A stretch of 64,000 nt of DNA from Magnolia sinica (taxonomy: Eukaryota; Streptophyta; Magnoliopsida; Magnoliales; Magnoliaceae): contig NC_080577.1 of the NCBI RefSeq assembly GCF_029962835.1, positions 27,076,501 to 27,140,500 of the forward strand, in the 5' to 3' direction. Positions 53,425 to 64,000 of the stretch are shown piece after piece. The translations under genes were made by a program, and so were the position numbers. Below the pieces are notes generated by a model. The model was given only the letters and a program-made list of their open reading frames with translations. It was not told the origin of the DNA and searched no databases. Numbering within the stretch: the stretch's first letter is position 1; every line of letters begins with the position of its first letter.

Positions 53425-53815
53425 GTGGCCCTCACCATGGGGCCCACCTTGATGCATGTATTCTATATCCACGCTGTCCATCTCTTTTTCCTGATCATTT
53501 TAGTGCATAGGTTCAAAAAGGAAGCAGATCCAACTCTTTGGTGGACCACACCATAGAAAATAGTGGTGATTGTCTATTAATGGGCCACAAAATTTTTGGA
53601 TCAAGATAGTATTTGTATTTGGCCTTCATCCAAGTTTATGTGACCTTATCAACAGATTGGATGACAAACAAACATTATGTAAACATTATAGTGGGCCCTA
53701 TGAAGTTTTAATGGCAGAACATTCAATCAGCACAGTTTCATGAGGTATGGTCCACTTGAGATTTGGATCGGCGTTATTTTTTTGGCTCATGCATTACAAT
53801 GATAGCACAAAGTGG
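53425..53815. mobile_element. GGGCCCACC-family MITE
   Basis: Left CACCATGGGGCCCACCTTGA, GTGGACCACACCATAGAAAA; right GTATGGTCCACTTGAGATTT. The outer right end is worn. Confidence 0.82.
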
Positions 53816-54104
53816 TAGGCTGACCGAAAGATACCTCGATTCAACAAGGAGGTCTTGGTATGGATTTCCCCAGTGGGGGTGGCTAACAGTGAAGTATGAA
53901 CTAACAAGCCAACAAATAATAATATTAATCATAATCCGCTCCCATCTTGGCAATTTTTCTTTTCATCATGGCTCTTTCGGTAACTTAGCGCTTTGGTTTT
54001 TTTCTTTTCATTTTGGCTCTTTTGGTAACTTAGCACTTTGGTTTTTGACAATTCTTTTTCTTTTTAATGGGAAGTGGATTGCGTGGTGTGCACACCACTG
54101 ATGG

Positions 54105-54560
54105 ATTGTTGACATCACTAAGTTCTATGGCCCCATTATGATGTATGTGTTATATCCACACCGTCCATTCATTTTATGAGATCATTTTAGGGTATGGGCC
54201 AAAAAATAAAACAAAAAAAATAATAATAATAAATCTAGAGTGGACCATACTATAGAAGGCAAGGGAGATTGAGCATCTATCATTGAAGACTTCTTGGGAG
54301 CGCACAAGTTTTGGATTAAGCTAAAGGTCTATGTGACCTTATTAACAATTTGGATGGTAAATAAACATTATGATAGGCCCCAAGAAGGTTTCAACTATGG
54401 ACATCATTGTTCCCATTGCTTTATGTTGTGTGGTCCACTTGAAATTTAGATTTACCTCATTTTTTGGACCATGTCTTAAAATGCTCTTACAAAATGAATG
54501 AATGGTGTGGATATAGTACATTCATCATGGTGGGGCTCACAAAACTTGGTGATGTCAATG
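54105..54560. mobile_element. GGGCCCACC-family MITE, TTGACATCAC-ended subfamily, complete
   Basis: Left TTGACATCACTAAGTTCTAT; right (reverse complement) TTGACATCACCAAGTTTTGT. Both continue into ATGATG.ATGT..TATATCC on their own strands, so the inverted repeats exceed 60 bp. Confidence 0.88.
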
Positions 54561-54654
54561 GTGAGGCGCACGATGTAATCCACTTCCTTTTTACTGGAGC
54601 AGGAAGCAAATCGCATGGTATGCCACACATGCCACCGACCTTGGTGGTCTTTTT

Positions 54655-55125
54655 ATGTTACCAAGCTTTGTTGGTCCCAACCTCATATATGTGTTATATC
54701 TTATCTATTTTGTGAGTTCATTTTATACCGTGAGTTCGAGAATGAAGTAGATCCAAATCTCAAGTCGACCACACTACAAAAAGCATTGGGGATTGATCAC
54801 CAACCATTGAGAACTTCTTAGAGGTTATAGAAGTTTTGGATCAAGCTGATACTTGCTTTTTTCACTTCATCTCAGTCAGTGTAAGGTTACACTATGAAGT
54901 TGGATGTAAAATAAATATCATGGGGAACCTTGTGAAGGTTTCAACAGTGGGTGTCATTGTCCCAATGATGCTTTAAGTCCTGTCCTCCACTTGAGCTTTA
55001 GATATACTTCATTTTTGTCAAAAAATAAAATAAAATGGATAGATAGTATCCATATAGTGTCCATATAACACATGCATTATAGTGAACCCACATAGCTTGG
55101 TGGCGTCAACACACCACTAAGGCTG
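54655..55125. mobile_element. GGGCCCACC-family MITE, diverged
   Basis: Left ACCAAGCTTTGTTGGTCCCA and CATATATGTGTTATATC; right ATAACACATGCATTATAGTG and CACATAGCTTGGTGGCGTCA. Confidence 0.8.
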
Positions 55126-55149
55126 GTAGTCTGGTGCACACCATGCATT

Positions 55150-55545
55150 CCAGAAGTTGTGTGGGGCCCACAGAGATGCCCCCGGTAAATCCACTATGTC
55201 CATCAGTTTTGCAAGACTATAAGAACATAACCAGATGAAACAGTAGGAATGGAAATATCCACCTTCCTGGAGCCGACCGTGATGTTTATATGCTATCCAA
55301 ACCGTTCATAGGGTTATTTCCACTCGGATAAACTATAGGCACAAATATCATCTGATACAAAGCTCCTGTATCTCCACAAAGTTTCCAATAGTAGGCATTT
55401 AATTCCTACTATTTTATATGTATAGCCCACATGAGCTTTGGATCTTCCTGATTTTAGATTCCTGTCCCATTATTATCTTGCAAGACTGATGGCCGGAGTG
55501 GATTTGTAAAGGGCAGCTATGTGGCCCCACACAGCTTCCAACTGC
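55150..55545. mobile_element. GGGCCCACC-family MITE, complete but shortened
   Basis: Left AAGTTGTGTGGGGCCCACAG; right (reverse complement) AAGCTGTGTGGGGCCACATA. Internal CGACCGTGATGTTTATATGC is conserved. Confidence 0.82.
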
Positions 55546-55854
55546 AAGAACTTCCCGTTCCCTGGGCTACGACAATCCGCGTTCCCCCTGGAGGGTTCGA
55601 AGCCTGTTAGTTCCCTTGGCATTAGGCATGCTCCTATTCCATGAGGCATTATGCAACTGCGGCCCATATGTTAGTGATCCAAGCCAATGATGTGATGGAC
55701 CTCACGGTAGATGGCCCACCAAAAAATCCCTGTGATTTGAAGATCCTAGTCATAGAAATTTTGATATTTTTAATTGAATGTGAACCGTATTTCTTTCTTA
55801 ACCACTCTTTGCTTGACACGTGTTGAGAGGTTAGGATTTTTTTCTCCACATTTG

Positions 55855-56020
55855 TTGATTTTGAGGCATGTGCCCTCTAAAGTGGGCCAGATAATATACA
55901 CAGGTTGGTATGGCCCACTTGAATTATGGATCTGATTCTTTTCAGGCTTATCCTGCGAAATGGATGAATGAAGTGTATGTGAGACAGAAATTATTGTGGG
56001 CTTTCATAAAGCTTTGATAT
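55855..56020. mobile_element. GGGCCCACC-family MITE fragment
   Basis: Only TTGGTATGGCCCACTTGAAT and its right-hand neighbour blocks are present. Confidence 0.5.
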
Positions 56021-57800
56021 AAAAGGTGACAACGATGGCAATGGAGCCCAACAGCCGGTCTATTGGACTGGTACATGGAAAATCAATATGTACTTCAAAT
56101 TCATTGGTTATGTGGATGTGATAGGGACAATCATGATGACCAATTACCCTTGGTGGATATGTCATGGTGCCTTAATTAATTAATGACATCACCTTCAATA
56201 CATATGGATATAGATTGAACATGATTTTGATTTTAATACAAGGCTAAGTAATAGTTTAAACTGAAGTCATGAATTCAAGTGTGCATGTGAGAGGTGTGGG
56301 CGGTGGGTTAAAAAAATGGATCGAGTAGATGATTAGTTCCTCTAGATGTCTTTGAGTACTTGAGATTGGATGCATGGTCATTGACGGGGAAAAGTTATAG
56401 TCTACATTAATACCTTGATACATTATGACCGTCATATGTACGTACGACACTGTGGACATCATATTATGAGGTTACAATATTATGTGTGAAGGGTATGACT
56501 AGGGTAAGGTGGACTGTCTCCACCATTAAAACCAACTTGGTGTTAGTGTGACTTTTTCCTTATCTCATATAGGAGTGTATAAGTGCCATGGATATAAGAG
56601 ATAGGCTTGGACATTTGGACACTTACATGAGTATGATCCAAATCAAGTTAATGGTATAGGGGCTCATTAGTCTCGACTATATGATCGATGTGACCGAGGA
56701 TTTGACTTTGTATAAAAGATGATCGATCCTTAAACTTGAGGACATTTAAGGGTTATGATGTTGATTAGTTGGCTTTAGCTCTTCTTACGAGGCTTATTTA
56801 GGGACCCTAAAAGTAGACATAGTTAGGTACTTTTATTAAGATTCATTGATTCTAACACGGGTCAACAACGGATCTATTAAGTTTTAGTTAGGAACATGTA
56901 TATGCTTAAATCTAATTATACCGGAAATCATCAAGTGGTTTCATCACTTGACCCAACACTAAATGGTTTTTAATGTGTTTTAAAAGATTTTTGACCACCG
57001 ATGTTTTATTGTTAAAATGTATTCAATTGTACTTAATGATGATTTGATAGACTAATTCTGATACTCCACTATTTAAGTAGCATGTGATATAGCTTCACGA
57101 TGGATGACCATGACAATGAAGGGACTAGATCATGTGCGCATGCATGAATAAGGTACTTAACATACTTCCTTTATAATAAAGTACACTAAAGTATGTAAAG
57201 TGGTGGAGTACCATACTTGAATATGCCCATAAAACTCTAATTCATCTGTATGCGTGCATGTGTACATGTCTGTGTGTACATGTGTGTGTCCTAGAGAGGA
57301 GGGTAGGTGTGATTAAGAGAGACTCAAACAGAGAGAGAGAGAGAGAGAGAGAGAGTAAAGGAAGTTCATCTCTCATCTCCTTCTACCTTCTACATTTGTG
57401 CTTGTCTGTGGTTCACTTGTGTGGACGGTGTGCGCCTTCCTCACCTCTAATAGAGGTGAAGACAATAGCTTTCTGACCTTTTTTATCCGGGATAGATTGG
57501 GAGAGACGTCCTACCTTGGGGGATTAGCATTGACCGATGAATTGTTCTCATCGTGACCGTTTGTGCAGTAAGATCCAAACCATTATTTATATTTGGATTA
57601 ATTTAGAAATTGGACATGATTTATACAGAGATCGTTCGAGATATTATGTGATTTTTTTTTTTTTTGTGTGAAAATGTATTTGACTCCAATTGCATATTAT
57701 GTGAAAAACCTTCATGCCTGGCTATGGGCCAAGCTTGGACCTACCAGTTCAGCCTGTGGGCTAGTCTTGGGACTTGCATTAGGATGCAACAGGCGCAGCT
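56021..57800. other. No gene seen
   Basis: AT-rich anonymous sequence with a (GA)n microsatellite at 57331-57355. Confidence 0.5.
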
Positions 57801-57809
57801 TAAGTGGAT

Positions 57810-58302
57810 CCCTTAATCCACCGAGGTAGGTGGGAGCCCTGACTATGGGGTTCATTGTGATAAATGTGCCTTAAATCCACACCATCCAAACATTTTGACA
57901 GCTCATTATAAGGCATGGACCCAAAAATGAAGAAATCCAAATCTTAAGTGGACCATGGCATATGAAATATTCGTGATTGAATCCCTACCATTAAAAACTT
58001 CATGGAGTCCACCGGAATGTTTATTAGCCATCCAACCTGTTTATAAGGTCACAAAGACCTAGATGAAGAGACCAAATAAATATCATCTTGATCCAAAGCT
58101 TTTATGGCCCGCAAGAAGTTTTTAATAGCCAATTACTACTGTTTCCAGTACTATGGCCCCATCTGAGATTTGAATATGCTTCATTTTTTGGATCATAACC
58201 TAAAATGAGTTTTCAATATGGATGGACAGCGTGGATGTAGTCACATGCCTCATGGTGGGCCCCACTGTTAGGGGTCTCACCCACCTTTGTGGATCCGGGG
58301 AT
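57810..58302. mobile_element. GGGCCCACC-family MITE, CCACC-ended subfamily, complete
   Basis: Left TCCACCGAGGTAGGTGGGAG; right (reverse complement) TCCACAAAGGTGGGTGAGAC. It matches the SINE-split copy at 21545-22195. Confidence 0.88.
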
Positions 58303-58639
58303 CCATTGAAGCCATGCCTGTATGCAAATCGGTCAGGTCGACTCAGTGTATCATTGGACCTAATCAAAAACTAATGGGCATGGGTCCAAATTTTAAATCT
58401 CTTAGTGGATTTGGGTCCGTCAAATGTTTGACCCCAATTGCTGAATTGGTTAAGCCTTCATCTTCTCAAAATTAACTGACCGATTTAGACCTAGTTTCTA
58501 AATGGGTCTAACATGAATTATACTAAAATTGACCCACCTTATGAAAAAGCTGCTTTTCCATCCCTTCTGTTTCTCTCAATTCAGTTGTTGCAAAAATATT
58601 GATTTTAATAAAATATATTTTAATAATAAAATAATATAT

Positions 58640-59540
58640 AGTATATAAAAGTTGTTTTGAAAAACACTTTTTTGTGAGTTTTTTGGGAATAGTCCCACAT
58701 AGTAAAGAGAAGAGAAAAGACTATGGTTTATATGAAGGATGTGGAGTATTATAATATTTACCTACCTAGTCCGTGGCCTATGGACCTTGCGTGTTCCGAA
58801 GACATAGAGCTGAATACCAGCGTGGCGCTCGCGCGCCGGTCGGGCTCGGTGCGGCGTGGGCATGTGAGGGTGTGGCGTAGAGGCCTAGTGGCGCACTTTG
58901 CACCGCACGTCCGCATCGTGTCGCTCCTTCGCGACCTTGAGCTAGCTGGACGCATAGCTAACCCAACAACTAGAAAACGGCTAGCTGTTGTCTCACAGCA
59001 TGCAGCAACTTAATGGCTCATGCACAACATAAAAAAACGGCCATAAAGCGGCTAGTTTTCCAACAACCAAATGACTTAATGGAATTTAAGTCTCCGGACC
59101 ATAACCCCTAGCCACCATAGCCTATAAAAGGAGGACCTGGATGGGTTTCAAACCATCTCAACTCACTCCAACAAACCCATACACTGAGATAGCCAACCCC
59201 TCTCCACTCATATATTCTAGTGTTTCCAACGTAGCAAGGCTTAAACCTTAGCTTGAAGAAGCAGGACAGGTGTCTTTGTAGGATGGTTCAACCGAACTAG
59301 TGGTGAAGATTTGAATCGACTTGTGCGAAGTCGAAACTACCTTTTCTCTTCTTTTCTTCTTCTCTTGGGATTTTTCCTTTATACTATAATACTGCCGAAA
59401 GTGTGTAATTAAGTTCCATTTGGTGGGCCTGCCTGTTTGTATGCAGAATGCTAGCATCCTGAAATTGTTTGAATCTTTGAATACTCAATCCATTTGAGTA
59501 GGGGCAAATAACGCTTTAAGGACAACGTTTCGACATGCTT
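58640..59540 (+). mobile_element. Probable LTR of a copia element, no internal region
   Basis: It contains AGTCCCACATAGTAAAGAGA, a GC-rich block (58820-58990), a TATA-like CCTATAAAAGGAGGACC (about 59122) and an ACTCACTCCAACAAACCC leader, an arrangement common in Tork-type copia LTRs. The 96-residue frame 58723-59013 shows no domain. Termini and target duplication were not found. Confidence 0.4.
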
Positions 59541-60799
59541 TGATTTCAGATTATTTTACAATTTTTGGTTTCCACATTATACAGAAATACATCTAATGAT
59601 AATTTCCAACAATAGTAAACCAACCTTTTCTAAAAGATGGTTACTCATCAACTACATATAATAATATGGACTATGCAATATAAAGAATATAATAAAGATC
59701 ACACTAACTAAACTACCATAACCATCTGATTTTACCTGTTGAATTTAGATGCTGGTCATGTTATTTATTTATTTGTATCTTTAAAATTGATAGCTATCAT
59801 TATTTGAATGGTAAGGAATATTTTTTGTGTGAAAACTCAATTGTAATTTCTATACTTAACATGGGATCCGAACTCGACCAGTGTGATTAACGGGTTGGGT
59901 TAGAGTCTAAAATTCTAACTCGATCCATTTGCACCCCTAGCCTCACATGCATGGCTCATTGAAATTTGGGCCCGGCTCGAGTCATTTTAGCCCTATCTGG
60001 CCCAACCTAGCTAGTCCCAACTTTATATGTTGACATTTATATCCAACAAATATACTCTTCCAATCTCACTTAGGCAACCTATCTATCTTGGATGGAGACC
60101 ATTGGTTACATTCTTCTAAAATCTCTATTTTTGAATGCACATGTAACCCACCTAATCAATAAATAGATGAGGAATATCCAAGTTGATACATAAGGATTTA
60201 TCAATTTTTGGGTGAGGGCGGGCGAGTGGGGTTGGGGTCAACCAGTTTATTAGGCTTGGTCTTGGGCCTATTGTTTTATGGCTGTGCAAGGCTTGAGCGA
60301 GGTTGTGCATTATGCTATGATATGGCAAGGAAGAAAAACAAACGCGGATTATGTGTAACCATACCTACAAGAAGTCCCCACAGGCAAAAGCTCCATCGAA
60401 CAGACCATGATGTTCATGTGGCATCCTCTTTGTCTATTAGTTTTGCCAGCTTATGTTAGGGCATATTCCAAAAATTGAGGTATGTCAAAAACTGATCGAG
60501 TTTGCCACACCTTGCAAAATTGTAGAGATTGAACAGCCACCATGGAAACCTTAGTAGGGCCCACGTTGGGATTCGAAATAAAAATGATAGCATGAATCCG
60601 ATGATCGAAGTCATGGCTGTCCAATGGATAATCAGATTAAAAAGCTGGGGAAGTCCAAATTGGTCCAAATTGAATAAATAAATGTTGGTTAATCAGAAAT
60701 TAGGATCCCAATAGATCTTTCTGGGTCCATGGTTTGGATAATATGGATTGATTGCAAGCATCCATGTGTACTGTACCACCACAACATGGCAGTGTATTA
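59541..60799. other. No gene seen
   Basis: Anonymous sequence with GGGCCCGGCTCGAG- and TTGGGCCTATTG-type GC-rich words near 59960 and 60260 that resemble the GC-rich repeats elsewhere in the window. Confidence 0.45.
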
Positions 60800-61285
60800 T
60801 AGATGTGATCCTTACCGTGGGGCCCACCTTAATATATGTATTTTACATTTATATCGTTCACCGGTTTTACCATATCATTTTAGGGCATGATCCAAAAAAT
60901 GAAGAGGACTCAAATCTCTGGTGGACCATACTATATAAAATAATGGTGAATGAAGACCTCACCTTAAAAAACCTCCTAAAGGCTTCTCATAATGTCTCCG
61001 TGATGTTTATTTGCCTTATTTGCCATCCAACCTGTTGATAAGGTCAAACAAGCCTGGATGAATGAAAAAACAAACATCGGTTTAATCCAAAACTTTTGTG
61101 GCTCACAAGAAATTTTCAATTATTAATCATTTGAATTTCCTATGGTATGGTCCACCCCAAATTTGGATCAATTTTATTTCTGGCCTTATGCCTTAAAATA
61201 ATTTAGATAAGTGGATGGATGATATGAATATGGCATATATACATCAAGGTAGGCCCCACGGTAAGGGCCACACTGCCTTGGTGAG
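60800..61285. mobile_element. GGGCCCACC-family MITE, complete
   Basis: Left CCTTACCGTGGGGCCCACCT; right (reverse complement) CCTTACCGTGGGGCCTACCT, 19/20 identical. Confidence 0.9.
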
Positions 61286-61289
61286 GTTA

Positions 61290-62245
61290 GGCCACCCTTA
61301 ATTGGCTCTCCCACTACAGCGTGAATGTTTTTAACGAATTGCAAGGTAAATGAGCTATCCTTATGAGTTTTAGGTGTTTGTTTAAACAAAAATTATGAGT
61401 TATACAATATTAATCAAATACACTAGTAAATGAAGTAGGTAAAGTAAATTGTAATAATTATATTTTCACATTATATAATTAATATTTTAAAAATAATTTA
61501 TAAGTGAAACAAACAATATAATAAAATTATCATTGTAATTGAAAAACCAAACAGATTTCAAGTGCAAGTTCAAGACAACCATCCTTATAATTTTCAGTGT
61601 TTGTTTAAAAAAAAGAAATTATGGTGCATAAATCGAAAGTCTAATATAGTAATAAATTATAATAATTATGTTTTTCACTTTATAAAATTATTTTTATATA
61701 TTATTTTTCAATAAAATCATCATTAGAGCCAAATGTGAATGATATTATCATGCAATCCTACCAATAAATAAACATTATCCATTTATAGCCATTTTTCATT
61801 ATAATTAGAAAACGAAATAGGCTAATTAAAGCTCATGACATGCAACATCGTCTTGGTACCTTGAATCTTAGATGGACAGTCAAGAAAAGAAGAAAGGTGA
61901 TGGAAACGAGAAAGCAGGCCCACCATCAATCTAATCAAGTCTCTTGAATGACGCGCGCCCACATCCATCTCCATCCATCAATTGAATGACCTTCCAACGG
62001 CCTTCTTTTGAGGTCTGGCACGCTGCACCTACGTGGCAAATGGGCTAGACTCGAGTCTAGATTGTTATAACAAATATCGGCGAGATTCTCAAAATCTCAC
62101 GATGATATATTATAAAAATGATAATATTACATAAATATCACGAAAATTTTAAAATCTCGGCAGTTTAAAATTTTCGGTGATTTTATCGTGAAGCTCTGGC
62201 CATAAGCCTATGATAGCACAGAATTTATTTGAATTTTAAATAGGA
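61290..62245. other. No gene seen
   Basis: Very AT-rich from 61380 to 61810, with two diverged copies of an ATAATTATATTTTCAC-like block (about 61454 and 61659). An AAATCTCACGATGATATA... stretch near 62090-62180 resembles the CGATA-type elements weakly. Confidence 0.45.
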
Positions 62246-62778
62246 AAATGGTATCATGAGGTCTACCACCATGGGAACTTCCTATGAGGTCGAGCTTTGT
62301 GTGCCTCACCATTATGTGTATCGAAAATCTATCCCATCAGTCAGATTTATCATTCCATGGTGGTCCACGGGATTAAAAATAAAGTAAATCCATTACTTGG
62401 GTGGGCCACACCACATACAACAGTTGAGAGGGGTTGCCCTCCCATTAAAGCATTCATAATAATTTATTAGGACCACCGAGATGTTTTTTACAAATCCAGA
62501 CCATCCATTGTGTGTATTCCATTGGATGAGGAGTAAGACAAATTTTCAGACACATCCAAAACTCAGGTGGACCCCACCAAGTACTTTTATATGTTTTAGG
62601 TATGTCTTCACATGTTTTTAGATGGTATGGCCCACCTGACTTCCCTATACGGCTGACGTTTCGGATATCCCATGAAATAAATAGGACCCATGAAATGCAC
62701 CGCGTTGATACACATCATGGTGGGGCCCACACAGCTCGTTCTCATGGGCAGTTACATGAGGTCGACCTCATAGTATTA
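62246..62778. mobile_element. GGGCCCACC-family MITE with ATGAGGTC ends
   Basis: Left ATCATGAGGTCTACCACCAT; right (reverse complement) ACTATGAGGTCGACCTCATG. Internal ACACATCATGGTGGGGCCCA and TGGGCCACACCACATACAAC belong to the family. Confidence 0.8.
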
Positions 62779-62839
62779 TTTCCCTTTTAAATAATCATTA
62801 ATTTATTTTGTAACAGTACTTTTAAATTTTATATTTTGA

Positions 62840-63025
62840 GCTCATCAGGTGGGGCCGCACTTGTACATGGACTGTGGGCCGTTGATTTTTATTTATTATT
62901 ATTTTTTTACATCACCCACTTTTCGATACAAGTGTCGTGCACCTGATGAGTGAGAGTAGCCTGATTTTTGGGATGGGTCCTACTTGGTGAACGGACTGGA
63001 TTTCTCACACATGTGCCTCATGGGC
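62840..63025. repeat. CATCAGGTGGGG / CACCTGATGAG foldback
   Basis: GAGCTCATCAGGTGGGGCCG faces TGCACCTGATGAGTGAGAGT about 95 bp later. It shares its core with the MITE at 34239-34601. Confidence 0.5.
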
Positions 63026-63559
63026 TAAAACTGTCTATAAGGCCTTGGAAAGAGTCCTATCAGACTCGTACCAGTCTTAAAACCATGGCTCTAATAAAAC
63101 AATGGATGGGTTAAGAAAACGTGACAGGGTTCCACATCCAAGGTACATCTGTGGCGTGTCTGATCAGTGGGCCACCATGACTTTTGTGGCGGTTGGCACG
63201 CGTGTTTCAGGTTTGAAAAGTTGAGGTGGTGCGGGTAAGCGGTATCAATCACCGATTTCTAATGTTCTCGGTTGGCCACTTGGCGAATGTAAGAAAGAGA
63301 TATCAATGGTCCACTTTGATTGGTTCATATCTTGACATTGGCAGTGGGACCCTCACATCACCGCCTTGTTTTTTTTTTTTTTTTTTCCGAGCAAATCAAA
63401 ATATGTACGCTGGCAGTTCTTTACCCGCGTGCGTTTTCGTTTCATGAGGTTTGAATATTATAGGGTGGAGCGGGAAAAACTGTAATACGGTAGAGCAATC
63501 TGCACAGGACGCAAGGCAGGTGATGGATGGTCGGGGTCCATCCCTAAACTGGTGTTACG

Positions 63560-64000
63560 GACGCGGATTTCCTGGAAAGGGCTTTCGCAGGAAGTTCCTG
63601 GGCAAGGATTCTAGGTGGGGCCCACTGCGATGTTTGTGAGAAATTCAACCCATCAATACATTTTTCGAGCTTATTTTAGGACATGCGGCCAAAAATACGG
63701 TGGAGCCAGAACTCAAATAGGCCACACGAGAGGAAACAGTAGGAATTTAGTGACCACCGTTGAAATATTCATATGGACACAAAAATTTTGTATTGGTCTA
63801 CGTTTTTGGTGTTTTTACCTTATCCCAGTGAAAATGACCTTATAAACGTTTTGGATAGCATATATATAAACATCAAGGTGGAGCATAAGAAGGTTTCAAC
63901 GGTAGGGATTCCTTTCCCCGTTGTTTCATCTTCTATGGCCAGTTGAGTTTTGGATACTCTTCATTTTTGGTCGCATGTCCTACGGTGAGTTTGAAAAATG
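63560..64000. mobile_element. GGGCCCACC-family MITE, long-ended subfamily, cut by the window edge
   Basis: Left GGATTTCCTGGAAAGGGCTT, GGAAGTTCCTGGGCAAGGAT and TCTAGGTGGGGCCCACTGCG; the element runs off the right end after TTTTTGGTCGCATGTCC. Confidence 0.87.

Noticed and set aside
58723..59013. Arg-rich 96-residue frame as a gene
   Set aside because: It lies in a GC-rich block of an LTR-like region with TATA and leader sequence downstream; no domain recognised.
1..64000. CRISPR array or bacterial-type operon
   Set aside because: No regularly spaced identical repeats with unique spacers; coding sequence is intron-split and the repeats are plant transposons.

Overview
This is nuclear DNA of a flowering plant. 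The evidence is spliced genes with GT-AG introns, plant-type PPR and NHL-domain proteins, Ty1/copia elements, a SINE, a LINE tail and many MITEs. The dense family of about 450-bp long-inverted-repeat elements starting with GGGGCCCACC-like ends reminds me of magnoliid genomes; that placement is an inference and was not tested.

Only two host genes can be supported, both on the minus strand. (1) Positions 1595-3944: a two-exon E-class pentatricopeptide-repeat protein of about 574 residues. (2) Positions 6640-35005: a 17-exon gene for a protein of about 768 residues with a thioredoxin-like region followed by NHL repeats. I assembled it by splice sites, reading phase and protein continuity; exon phases match at all 16 junctions. 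It spans 28.4 kb for 2.3 kb of coding sequence. Its introns hold a solo LTR, a SINE, a LINE tail, Mutator-like and hAT-like non-autonomous elements and, in the 9.76-kb intron 5, a degenerate 4.6-kb copia element, two CGATA-type elements and several MITEs.

The right half (35.9-64 kb) has no convincing host gene. At 35984-43899 two copies of one copia family lie head to head, both 5'-truncated at a shared junction near 38940. Their coding regions are broken by stops, and protease and reverse-transcriptase active-site aspartates are changed to asparagine in the plus-strand copy. Further right are a fragment of a BED-finger (hAT-like) transposase, a tandem pair of LTR-like repeats (49.8-51.1 kb), a possible copia LTR (58.6-59.5 kb) and about ten copies of the GGGCCCACC MITE family.

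I found no CRISPR array, operon, tRNA or rRNA gene. No wholly new system is evident. The most useful items are the reconstructed NHL gene, a 53-bp duplication that doubles one of its splice donors, the MITE family, nested insertions that give relative ages, and the head-to-head copia pair.
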